This document shows, in pieces, positions 34,111 through 44,100 of a stretch of 64,000 bases of DNA. The stretch's first letter is position 1. Each line of letters starts with the position of its first letter. The stretch is from Isoetes taiwanensis (taxonomy: Eukaryota; Streptophyta; Lycopodiopsida; Isoetales; Isoetaceae). The translations under genes and the position numbers were made by a program. The DNA is taken from the NCBI GenBank assembly GCA_021234155.1, contig JAJEKV010000093.1, positions 250,001 through 314,000 of the forward strand. Reading direction: 5' to 3'. A model generated the notes under the pieces. The model was not told where the DNA came from. It did not search any database and worked only from the letters and a program-made list of their open reading frames with translations.

Positions 34111-34474
34111 GTCTTGTCTTGAATATAATAATGTTATATAACAAAATAAGCATCTACGGAATGGTTTAATATGTTTCCATCTTCAAAACGGCAAAAAATA
34201 TGTTTCCATCTTCAAAACGGCCTCTATGAATCATTTTTAAATCCTAAGTGTTCCACAATGATCATTATGCAAAGGGAACACCAAAAATATTTTTAGATTT
34301 TAAAAATTCGAATGTTGGCCGTTCCCGTTCCGATTTGTTCCCGTTCCCGTTCCCGTTCCAAATTTTAGGTCCGCGTTCCCGTTCCCGTCCCGTTTCGGGT
34401 AACTATGATTGAGTGTGTTAGAAATTAGTGACAACAAAACCAAGGCAAAAAGGTATAGTGTAGACTCGAAAGAG

Positions 34475-35116
34475 TCAAGGCCAAACTAATTTTTCATTAA
34501 AAAACATCTTGTATATATTCATATAAATTATAAAATTATATACATGTACAAGTATTTTTATAAATCTGAGTACATTTTCATTGACAACATTTTTTACAAC
34601 CAGATCAAAGTCTGTAGGGTTTGCTTTTCCTTGCAAATCTGGTCTAACACTCAGGAAAGCAGGCACTGTAAGGGCTGATATGAGGGACTCAAACATCTGT
34701 AATGTTTCTACTGACACCCACATCACCTCCAAGGCCTCATGTATATTCTTGATGAAGATATTCTTTGCTCCATGTTATGGTCGACGAGCAATCCCACAAT
34801 TATCTTGATCTAATATAATATAGAAATCAAAGTTCTTCAGCTCTGGAACAACTTCTTTAATTTCTAATATATTGTTTCGCAGCATGGATGACCATATACC
34901 AATGCTGGCTCTGTCCTTCAGATGGCTCAATGATTTGTGAACACCAGGTCTTGGATACACCCATTTGGTCTTTGTCTCTAGAACCCCTCCAGGAAAAGGA
35001 GGTGCAACATGGTACTCTGCCTTGGAGAAGGACTTGATAAGAACTCCATTCAGGTCGAAGAGGATAAGTTTGTTGTTCTTTGAAGTAGTCTCCTCTTTGC
35101 ACAATGCATATTTCAA
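34475..35116 (-). pseudogene. FCP1/NIF-type HAD phosphatase domain
   Basis: The frame reads LILFDLNGVLIKSF, then VYPRPGVHKSLSHLKDRASI and GIWSSM. This fits the plant FCP1-like (NLI-interacting factor) branch of the HAD phosphatases. FDLNGVL is motif I with the nucleophile Asp, and IWSS is motif II. One in-frame TAA (about 34776) interrupts it, after which the same frame continues to 34475 (EALEVMWVSVETLQMFESLI). Upstream on the same strand lie an acidic linker and two other exon-sized frames, so it is probably the C-terminal part of a larger gene. Confidence 0.6.
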
Positions 35117-35210
35117 GTTAACAGATGTTTTTGATACTTAAGAATAATACAATCGCACTACGCGCGAGACATGCTAAATAAATGATCCATATAAAAAAGA
35201 TCCATATGAC

Positions 35211-35590
35211 TTACTCTTTTGTGGGTGAAGTCATATTTTCTCCCATCCTGGATGTCCTATCTTCTTCTTCAGCTCTGATAGGACTAGAGTCAGTTTGTTC
35301 AGGAAGAACAGAAGTATTCTGCATATCTGGTTCCTGTGGATTTACCTCAAGAATTTTCTCATTTTCTGATAAGGCCTTTGCCAACTTCTCCTGAGTCCGT
35401 GGATCCATGATTGGTGGCGACTTTGGTGGTGGACTTCGTGATTCAGTTTCACTTTCTTCTGAAGCGGACTCCTCATCAGAGACAGTTTCTTCTGAAGTGT
35501 CATCCCCTGCATCCTCCTCCTCAGACTCTTGCTCTGCCTCCTTCTTTTTTCTCTCCCTCTTTGCATCGTTTTGACCTTGCCGATTCTCCC
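35211..35590 (-). pseudogene. Acidic Glu/Ser-rich linker exon
   Basis: Reading the minus strand from about 35570, one frame gives KKKEAEQESEEEDAGDD, SDEESASEESETESR and then MDPRTQEKLAKALSE to a stop at 35211. It is highly charged and disordered in character. Upstream in the same direction is WVATEQQKEFLELYYPDVEK. It lies between the phosphatase domain and the 35.7-38.1 kb frames. Confidence 0.45.
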
Positions 35591-35745
35591 TCTGTGCTTG
35601 CTTCCCTTAATATATCAGATGATGCTTCTCCACATCAGGATAATATAGCTCCAGAAACTCTTTCTGCTGCTCAGTGGCCACCCAGCTTTGAACTTTTCTG
35701 CCATTGGCTAGAGCTTCACGCCCAACCCTACCATTAACAAAGTTT

Positions 35746-37152
35746 TCACAGACTAAGCCTCCCTTGGGCACAAAATGTATCCAAGAGGTAGAAAGCCAAG
35801 TTCGAGCTTAGTCTGTACTTGTTCACTGCACCTCCCTTCAGGCCAACCTGTTTGTACTCTAATTCCTTCTCACATTCCTCAGTGATCAGGTTAAGAGTAA
35901 GCTCATCGGTCCAGAGGTAATTATCCAAGCTCTCCTTGAGTATCAGCTCAGGAAGCTTTTGGCGACCATACTTGTCTGCCTCGTAAACCGCGTCCTCTAC
36001 TTTATTTATGATCACGTAAGTGATCATTGTTATGCCATGAGTGACATAACTGTTCTTAGCAGGCGTCCCATCTACCAGCATCCCGTGGCGCATACTCATA
36101 TTGGCCTCTATCTGAGTGGTGGCCTGCAAGATCTTTGGATATTCCTCTGCAGATTCAGACAGGAACATAAGTGTGATGTACTCTTGGGTGGTCTGCTTGA
36201 GACAATTTGAGAGCATAGAGATGTAGTAGTCTATATCTTGAGGGTATGTCCGACAGTCCACCACAAACAATGAAGCTGTCTTTGGAATAGTCTGGGTGGC
36301 AACAACCAGAGAACCCTGACAGGACTTCACCATGTAGGTTTACGTCTACGTCTCAGGAATGTCCAAGTCCCCACTGACTCTGCACCTCAACTCCACACGG
36401 ATCTTTGATGGTAGATGGGCTGGTTTTTCCTTGTTCCTGGATTTATATGCTTGAAAAAATCCAGGCGACCACTTCGAGTACCTGAGCAGGTCTTCATCTG
36501 TTATTTTCATCATGTCCAAGATACCTTGCTCAGATAGGTTTTGTATTCCAGACATCTCAAAGAGCTCCTTTGAGATGGCCTCCCTTATGACATGGAGGTC
36601 TTTCATGGACTTGCAGGTCTTTGGAAAGGATGGTACCTCTTTGATTTTTGAGATCTTCTTCACAAAGACTTGTCCATCTATAACAGACTGGAGCACCTTG
36701 AGAATTTCTTCTTCCCTTAACCCTTGTGCATTCCTCAAGTCTGTAACTGTAAAATCTTCAAGGGATCCTTTCTTAGGTTTCCCTGCTTTTCCTACAAGCT
36801 CTCCTGTTGTCCACTTGTTCCACACCTCATTCCATTTGTCCCACACATGATCAGGACTGAACACTATGTGGCAGGAATCTGATGGGCCTTCCTTGGACTT
36901 CTTCTTGGTGCCAGTTTCCTCTTCCTCCTCTGCAACATCCTGCTTCTTTTTTATGATGACCTTGCTAGTCATCTTAATCATTTCCTCGTAAGAGTTGTCT
37001 TTCTTCTCCCCTTGCTTCTTTCTTTTTGAAATTGGACGGCCAAGCTCAATCCATTGATTTCTAGCTTGCCTCACTTGCATGGGATATGGTCTGAGATAAG
37101 AATATAAAATCATTAGTACCATATAGATCTCCATTTCCACATAAGCGAGCAT
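35746..37152 (-). pseudogene. Unknown protein exon(s), broken by two adjacent stops
   Basis: Two open frames (37152-36346 and 36333-35746) are in the same phase and separated only by TAG and TAA in the local context acgtagacgtaa, so they were probably one exon of about 460 codons. A splice acceptor (cttatctcag at about 37095) precedes ARNQWIELGRPISKRKK. A Lys/Glu-rich stretch follows, then a globular region (FFQAYKSR…) and SLFVVDCRTYPQDIDYYI. I recognise no family. Confidence 0.45.
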
Positions 37153-37327
37153 CCGAGAGAAAGCTTAGTCGGCGCACTGTCGACCGCAGAACCAATTATG
37201 GGCTCTGCCGGTCTTCTTGCTTAATCGCGCTTAATAAGAAACAAAGGCACTTACGAGTTGTACCACCCTTGCAGTTGTGTTCAAGTCTGCACTTATTGTA
37301 GTCAGTGCAAGTTGAGGCGTGTAATGA

Positions 37328-38067
37328 CTAAGTTGAGGCGTGCAAGTTCAGCTTGTCAATAGCTATCCTTTTTGTGACATCCAAACCAAGTGGATACCAT
37401 TGCTTGAATTTCATAAGCTTGTCTACAGTATCAACCCTTGATTTCTTTTCAATATCCGTTTCCTTCACTGGCTTTGGCAAAGGTACTAGGAGCAAAGTTT
37501 CTGACTCAAGTGCATTGCCACTACCACCAAAACCAGATATGTAGAAGCTTGAAGATAGTTTCTTCTGCAAACTTCGTCGGACTGCAGATACTCCGTCACA
37601 TACAGAACGAACTCCTTCATTGGGCCAGCCATACTTTGTAACACCGTCTATTATCTTATCTGGCCTGAATCCATCTATACCTGCATTGTATTTGGAAATG
37701 CTGAGATTCTTCTTTACGGTCTTCTCTATTATGAAGACACAGATGTAGTCATCAAGCTCCTCGCATGAAAGGATCAACCCTACTTTTTTGAAGGCCGTGT
37801 CTTTGTTCTCCCTTGAATGCAGGACCACGTCATATTTTGAGCCTGCCTTGCTCACAGTAACATACCATTCAGACCCCTCAACAAAAACTGTCTCTGTCAA
37901 GTCCTGACTTAGCTCGCATGTTATGACTCTGTCGTCATCAATTCGCTTTATGCCAAGAGTTCGATCTATCTCCTTTGCCTCTTCTTGTACTATCTTGGGG
38001 TCCTTCCTGGGTTTCTTTGATGGTGCAGAAGTTGATGTAACTAGTGCTCTCTTGGAAGCTGTAAAAT
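37328..38067 (-). CDS. Unknown protein exon
   Basis: An acceptor (tattttacag) at about 38062 is followed by an uninterrupted frame beginning ASKRALVTSTSAPSKKPRKD and including RVITCELSQDLTETVFVEGS and DKLMKFKQWYPLGLDVTKR. It ends at a stop at 37328. The basic N-terminal patch could be a nuclear signal. It shares strand and order with the 35.7-37.2 kb frames and the phosphatase domain, so I treat 38.07-34.48 kb as one decaying multi-exon gene, host or transposon-borne. Confidence 0.4.
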
Positions 38068-38099
38068 AAATAATCAAGTTAGAACAAGATTGCAAACTA

Positions 38100-38590
38100 A
38101 ACAGGAGTGTTGCAGCACTCCCGTTTGAAGATTCCCTTCTAAAAAACAGATTAATTATTTGAAATGGCCATTTTGTGGGTTTAAGTCAAAAGACACATGG
38201 TGATTACAATTTAATATGTGCTATTTTGGCCCCAATTTTTTTTCTTTACGATAACGTCAAGATATCAACCATTTAAAAAGTCAATTTTAGGGCTTAAGTT
38301 CAAAACATTATGGTGATTATGATTTAGTATATGCTATTTCAACTACATTTTTATTTTTTTCCACCGAGTTATTGTGAACATACACAAAAAAAGGTTTAAT
38401 TTATAATAGACCATAGGTGAAATTACGAATATTAAACAGAATGTGCAAGGTGTGATCACAGGTTAATTACGAACATTAACCTGAAAGTGTAAAGTGTGAA
38501 AAAGAAGTAATCATGAAGTTTTGTGGTGTAATGAAGAATTAAATCACTAGAACATGTCAAATATGTCTAGAGAGGTTGCCCGTGAATACC
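38100..38590. other. No gene recognised
   Basis: AT-rich, with an imprecise direct repeat (ggtgattacaatttaatatg / ggtgattatgatttagtata at 38199 and 38311). Confidence 0.4.
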
Positions 38591-38593
38591 TAT

Positions 38594-38770
38594 ATTATTC
38601 CAGAATAGAATATTGCGCACTCCTATGTTATTCGGAAATAGAACCTTGCACTCTTATTATATTCCGGAATACAAGCGTGCACTCCTATGCTATTCCAGAA
38701 TACAGACGTGCACTCTTATTATATTCCGGAATACAAATTTGCACTCTTATGCTATTCCAGAATACAAATA
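38594..38770 (+). repeat. Tandem array of TATTCCRGAATA palindromes, about 31-base period
   Basis: Six copies of a palindrome such as tattccggaata or tattccagaata are spaced by about 31 bases (linker acaagcgtgcactcctatgc and variants). Alternate copies use tatgctattccag and tattatattccgg, giving a dimer period of about 62 bases. The core fits TTCNNGAA. Confidence 0.9.
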
Positions 38771-38779
38771 AGGAGCCAT

Positions 38780-40038
38780 ATTTCAGATCACCAATGCCAT
38801 ATTTCGGTTCTGAAAGCCTCACTGGCCACTTTGGATTGATTTTCTAATGAGCAAACCCTTGTATAGGCAATAAACTGCCTCAAATCCTAGGGAAACATAC
38901 TCCATATACTCTCCCTGGTCTAACAAGATCACCAAAATGCTCATCATGTGTCCTATATAAATGGCTTGGTCTAATGCTACTTGCCAGGGCACTAGGCCAT
39001 CCTTGCCTTCAATCCATCAAATTGAAGTACAATAATACCATGTTTCAAGCTTAATCATTTTAGCACAATTAAAGACACGTTTATCTATGTGTGCTAACGG
39101 TTCTGTCTACAGCTTGCTTCATGTCCTCTTTTGTTGTTCTTCAACTAGCAACAATAATGTGTATGGCTAATATTGTACTTCAATTTGATGGACTTGTATT
39201 GTTGTCTTGTATTTTATTGTTTTGTTGTCTTCATTGTATATGTGGCTAAGAATTTTATCTCAGGTGATATACATGCCATCCTTGCCAACGACACGGGTGT
39301 AGGGTGTAAGCAACTCCAATATAATATTTTCATTTTCAAGTCAGATGATATTAAGCAAAATGAGTGGAAATTTTGCACTTTCACAAAACCAGGCCAATGT
39401 TGGTATCGGCATGTTAACTTTAACATGGTTACAAAGACCAAACAAATGCATCTTCTAACATTCCTTCTTCCTTCCTTCTGCCTGTGCATTTATCCACCTA
39501 AGACTAGCAGATTCGTGCATTTATCCACTTTCAGACTAGCATATCTGCCTTGAGACTAGCAAGTCAGTGCATTTATCCATCTTCAGACTAGCAAATCCAC
39601 ATGCATTTATTTGCAATTATCCACCTTCAGACTAGCACCTTCTCAGCTGACAAATGAAGAAGTTCCTAAATTTCCTGTATTATTGAAGATAGTTAGGCCA
39701 AGAGCTGATCGACATAGATAACTTCATAAAAAAATTCAAAAAACTTACAATTTCAGTGACAGTGATCATTTCTGCAAGCTTGGGTCTCATTTTTAAATTT
39801 ATGTCAGCCAGTAGGGATCTGCAGTTTCCAATCAGAATCAAGTTAGTGACTTGTATCATTTCGTAACCAATTGTTATGGATTAAATTACCTTCACAATCT
39901 GAGATATAACTCCAAGGACGATAAGTATTAGGAGCAAATGTTAAACAAGAATTGCATTGCACATGTTTTCGTGCATCCAAAACCCTGTGCACAAAGTCTA
40001 GGATAAAACCTTGCATCCAAAACTCTGTGCTAGAAGTT
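38780..40038. other. No gene recognised; minor tandem repeat
   Basis: At 39483-39640 a degenerate unit of about 45 bases (cagactagca…gtgcatttatccacctt) repeats about four times. Open frames here are not recognised. Confidence 0.5.
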
Positions 40039-41637
40039 TGTGGCGTTCCAAAGACGAAGATAACGGTCCCGGGGCGATTATCTTGTCTTCGCCTCGCCAC
40101 GCAGCGTACACGCCACTCCGACCGATGCGGTAGCGCCAACGCAGTAAGTGGGTAGCCCCTAGGGGGCAACTTGCTAGGTATGTGCATGTATTAATGTGCA
40201 CATTTACCAATGTGCACATTTATGAAGGTGCACACCTCTCCATGTGGGCACATTTTGCCACCTAGCCATTAAAGGCAAGTGGGCCCATTCCCAATTATCC
40301 CACATGCCTAAAGGGATAATTGGAAACCCTAGCCCTAACCCCTTGTCTATTTAGGTAGGAGAAACCCTAACTTGCCATTTTCGTCCCTAGGGTTCTAGAG
40401 CTCTTTTTGGCTGCCCTGTGAGCCAAAACCCGCCTCGTGACGTTGCCCAAGCTTAATTGCACCATTAGTTTCCCTTGATTCGAAAGCGATTCAGCAGGAT
40501 GGTCGAACTCAGTCGGGAGGAGCAACCCAAGGATCGGGGTATTTAGTCAATTTAATAGCCTAAACCGTCTTCCAGTCATTGTATCAGTAAGTTTAGCCTA
40601 TTAAATTGCCCATAGCAGCCACCTAGATCTCTAGATACCAAGCTCTAACTAAAGAACCTAACTCTATGGTATAGATTAGATCTTGTTCTTTAGTTCTTCT
40701 GTGATGTATATGGATGATGTATCTCTGTGAACTCCTTGTATTGGGAAGGGGGGTAGAGACCTCAAGCCTAGTAGTTGATGCTCCTAGTTAGCCTCTCTAG
40801 CACATGCTTGTAGATTCGGCCTGTGCACAAGAGCCACTTTTGGTTGTGGGTGAAGGGGCCAGACTGGCTTATAAGGAGGTTCGTGTTCTGACTCTTGAAC
40901 GATCCCTATGGTGTGTTAGTGCTACCGGGGATCATTGTGACTAGGTCCAATGGCTTGCCACTGCGTGTGGGCAGGGCATGGGCTCGACACTCGTGAGGTG
41001 GTGGATATGACCTTCCATTGAGTTCAAGTCGAATCACGGGCAAAGGGCCCTCTAGTCACCTTGAGTCAAAGATGTAGATCTCACGGAGGGAGTGATCCTA
41101 CCCGCCCCATCGGAACCGGGAGATGAAACCCGTGAATAGCCCTTTTGGCTATGCATCCATGGGCTCTGATCAGTCCCAACACTTTTCGACCTACCGCAAA
41201 GTGTGCACTGTGAGGGGCGGATGGAGTGGACAACCCAATGCCATGTTCTTATGCCGCCCAAATCCATTGCCATGAATTACATGCGCAATGAACTCGGAGA
41301 CCCAAGCCGTCCGGGTCATCCCTTTGAGTCCGAGCCTTGGGTAGGATTCCCTATGTGATGTCTTGATCTTGTCTATGCGCAGATATGTGGAGGACCATAC
41401 ATTGATGATGGTCATATGATGTTGATATATGTACCTTCGACATGTATGTTTACGCTTCGCTTAGCCTAGGTAGGCCCCGAGGGAGGTGTGGTAAAGGACC
41501 CCCTTCATTCTTCCCACTGGGACTCTTCAAGGTTGCAGTGATACGTGGAGGGCCCTATATTAGCATGGAGCTGGTATGGGGGATGAACTCCTGTTTGTAT
41601 ACGGTGAGTGCACCGTATGTGAGTAGGGGACGTCACA
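40039..41637 (+). repeat. 5' LTR
   Basis: Starts tgtggcgtt (the 3' LTR has tgtgacgtt) and ends gacgtcaca. It contains the same blocks as the 3' LTR, such as gtgggtagcccctagggggc (3' LTR spelling; cf. 40150). Scattered small differences suggest some age. Confidence 0.9.
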
Positions 41638-41638
41638 G

Positions 41639-41650
41639 TGGTATCAGAGC
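41639..41650 (+). promoter_or_regulatory. Primer-binding site (initiator tRNA-Met)
   Basis: TGGTATCAGAGC is the complement of the 3' end of plant initiator tRNA-Met. It sits one base after the 5' LTR, where minus-strand synthesis starts. Confidence 0.92.
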
Positions 41651-41849
41651 AATGTTCTTGGAGACCAAGAGCAAAGCACTGGCCATGCTCCCAGTAGTAC
41701 TAACTTGATAGGATCTTCAAACCTCGAAAAGTGGGAAAATTTTTTCTCATTCTTGTAGTTTTTTCTCATTCTTGTAGTTTGTGCTAAGCTAGTAACAATT
41801 AAGCGAATTGGAACTTAATAAGACTAAAAACAATGAGCCAGGTAAGGTG

Positions 41850-42430
41850 GTCTCACAGCTCGCGCCTGGTTGAAGAATTAAACTTCAGTTATTGCGCCTG
41901 GTTGAAGAACTAAACTTTCATTTCGCTGGTTGAAGAAAAAATTAAACTTGCGCTAAGGCCTAGCGCTTTCAAGCGCTACGCGCGCCTGGTTGAAGAACTA
42001 AACTTCACAGCTCGCGCCTGGTTGAAGAATTAAACTTCAGTTATTGCGCCTGGTTGAAGAACTAAACTTCAGTTATTGCGCGAGGCGCAAGCTGTGAGAC
42101 ATTGATGTAAAAGATCTTGAAATGTGAGACATTGATGTAAAAGATCTTGAAAAGTCATAAAAGTTATTGCGCGAGGCGCAAGCTGTGAGACATTGATGTA
42201 AAAGATTTGATGTAAAAGATCTTGAAAAGTCATAAAATTTAAAAAGTAACTTGGTAACTCGAATTTCAGCCTAGGGATTAGCTTGCGCGAGGCGCAAGCT
42301 GTGAGACATTGATGTAAAAGAATTGATGTAAAAGATTTGATGTAAAAGATCTTGAAAAGTCATAAAATTTAAAAAGTAACTTGGTAATTCGAATTTCAGC
42401 CTAGGGATTAGCTAGATTAGTCTAGTTTTC
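41850..42430 (+). repeat. Iterated halves of a palindromic unit, stuttered
   Basis: Left arms (ctcacagctcgcgcctggtt near 41852, and again near 42007) and right arms (gcgaggcgcaagctgtgaga, ending near 42100, 42191 and 42307) are followed by repeated cattgatgtaaaagatcttg. Together they are overlapping partial copies of one palindrome plus its 3' flank. Confidence 0.85.
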
Positions 42431-42688
42431 CAATCTATTTGAACCTCATCTTAAAAGGATTCTCGCGGTAGCAAGAATTGAACCTCCCACCCACAGGGTT
42501 GAACCCCCCCAAACCCCCCCGTGCCAACCACTGAGGGCGGGCATCATTTGTGTTTGAATTATAATTCTTAATTAGATTTAAGCTTTAATAATGTTAGATA
42601 ATATTAATGGCTAAGCCTTAGACTTAGAACCAAGACCCTTAAGCTAGATAGAGACAGCATCTTGGTAGACACCAAGACTCCGATCGAC

Positions 42689-42961
42689 ATGGCGCGCACC
42701 AAACAGACCGCTCAACTTCCTCGACAAGGCGAAACAGCCAGAGGCCAAGGAGGCCGAAGGAAACAAGAAGAGGAGAGGGCAGAACGAGAACGGGAGGCCA
42801 AGGCTCAAGAAGCGCAGAGCGAAAGTCTGGTCCAACATTTTGAAGACTCAACACCGCGACCGTTCATGCGCGGCGTAGTAACCCTCATGAGGAAGGACAT
42901 GCAATTAGCTAATTTAATTAAGGTCGAGATCCCCAGTAGATATGTTGTAAATAATCAATAA
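42689..42961 (+). CDS. Gag-like small ORF starting with a histone H3 N-terminal mimic
   Basis: The first ATG of the frame (42689, context gacATGgcg, good for plants) gives MARTKQTAQLPRQGE. Residues 2-8, ARTKQTA, are exactly positions 1-7 of mature histone H3, including Lys4. Because Ala follows Met, the Met would normally be removed, exposing the same N-terminus as H3. Residues 16-26 (TARGQGGRRKQ) loosely recall H3 TARKSTGGKAPRKQ. A charged helical stretch (EEERAEREREAKAQEAQ) and a short C-terminal part (FMRGVVTLMRKDMQLANLIK) follow, with a stop after 90 codons. Position after LTR and PBS suggests a gag remnant. Function is inferred only. Confidence 0.6.
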   Translation: MARTKQTAQLPRQGETARGQGGRRKQEEERAEREREAKAQEAQSESLVQHFEDSTPRPFMRGVVTLMRKDMQLANLIKVEIPSRYVVNNQ

Positions 42962-43083
42962 TTTTGTTAATACATGATAATTTTGAGTAGTTTATGTGTC
43001 AAATCTTGCTTAATTAGGACGAGTTAGCAAGTAGTAGTTTTTATTTTAGTAAAATAGGATATTCTCAGACCAAAAAGTGTGAT

Positions 43084-43150
43084 GTCTCACAGCTCGCGCC
43101 TTGTCAAGAAACTAAAGTTTAGTTTTTGAACGAGGCGCAACCTGTGAGAC
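43084..43150 (+). repeat. 67-base palindrome, copy 1
   Basis: gtctcacagctcgcgcc pairs with ggcgcaacctgtgagac. The centre aaactaaagtttagttt is also self-complementary, so the whole unit can fold into one hairpin. Confidence 0.85.
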
Positions 43151-43297
43151 CTTCATACCTAGACCATGTCCAAACTAGACCAAAACACCTCCAAATTGAC
43201 CAAGTAAGGGGTCCATTCTGCCTAACTCGAGGAGACTAGCATGAATAGACCCTTAGATCACCCAAATTGGACAAGTTTAACCCAATTTACAGCCAAT

Positions 43298-43364
43298 GTC
43301 TCACAGCTCGCGCTTGGTCGAAGAACTAAACTTTAGTTTTTGAGCAGGGCGCAACCTGTGAGAC
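43298..43364 (+). repeat. 67-base palindrome, copy 2
   Basis: Same length and design as 43084-43150, with several base changes (gtctcacagctcgcgcttgg … cagggcgcaacctgtgagac). Confidence 0.85.
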
Positions 43365-44100
43365 CTCCAAACTTCGAACTTCCATAACTTGAGCTACAGA
43401 GCTCCAAATCGCCTGAAATTTGTTGCAATAGGACCGTTAGACAGCCTAGAATCCATCTATGATCTCAAATTAGGCTAGAAAGGTCAAACCCCAGCTCAAA
43501 ATGGCCAAAATTGCTCAAACCCTTGAATTGTTTTCCAAACTGTAGCTTGTTTGTAAATAGAAGCATACCCCATTAGTACCTCGCAAGTATTGCTCTCGGC
43601 TCGAAGCTGATGCTTTACTCCTAGATAGAAGTGCCCAAGAACACCCCTTTGTTATAGTCATCTAGACCTCAGCATAGCAACCTCTGCTCATGCCAAAGGC
43701 ATAAACCTTGCTCATGCCAAAGGCATAAACCTCTGCTCATGCCAAAGGCATAAACCTTGACCTAATTCTGTGTCCTAATAGAGTTTGACTTATATAGCCG
43801 CCACATTGACACCCCCTATTGCCAGGGTACCTAGAAAGGAGCTAGAGTCTAGAGCTGCCCAAGTCACTCCATGTGTAGAGATTGGACTCCCCCAAACCAA
43901 CTTTGCTAGGACCTTAGAGTAACATCATGAAGGCTTTGCAAAACAAACCTCATTTCATGCCATACCACACGTCCTAATGTCCATAGACTTGTAGATTATA
44001 GATATGTCTTCAGTAATGCTACTCGAGCCATCTTGCTTGCTTATAGAGCCCAGAATGTTGTAGGAGAGCCCTTCAAGTAGACCCTTAGACTCTAGGATAT
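43365..44100. other. LTR-element interior, short tandem repeat
   Basis: At about 43685-43760 the unit ctcatgccaaaggcataaac is repeated three times. No coding region is recognised. Confidence 0.6.

Larger units (their letters stand above)
25861..34407. mobile_element. hAT-type DNA element, 8.5 kb, non-autonomous
   Basis: The left end CATAGTTACC (25861-25870) is the exact inverse of the right end GGTAACTATG (34398-34407). ATTGAGTG lies directly outside both ends (25853-25860 and 34408-34415), a perfect 8-bp duplication of the size made by hAT transposases. Both subterminal zones are rich in GGAACG/CGTTCC words, as hAT ends often are. I found no hAT transposase inside. The interior instead holds repeats, a hevein-domain fragment and copy B of the 1.1-kb repeat. 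Confidence 0.85.
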
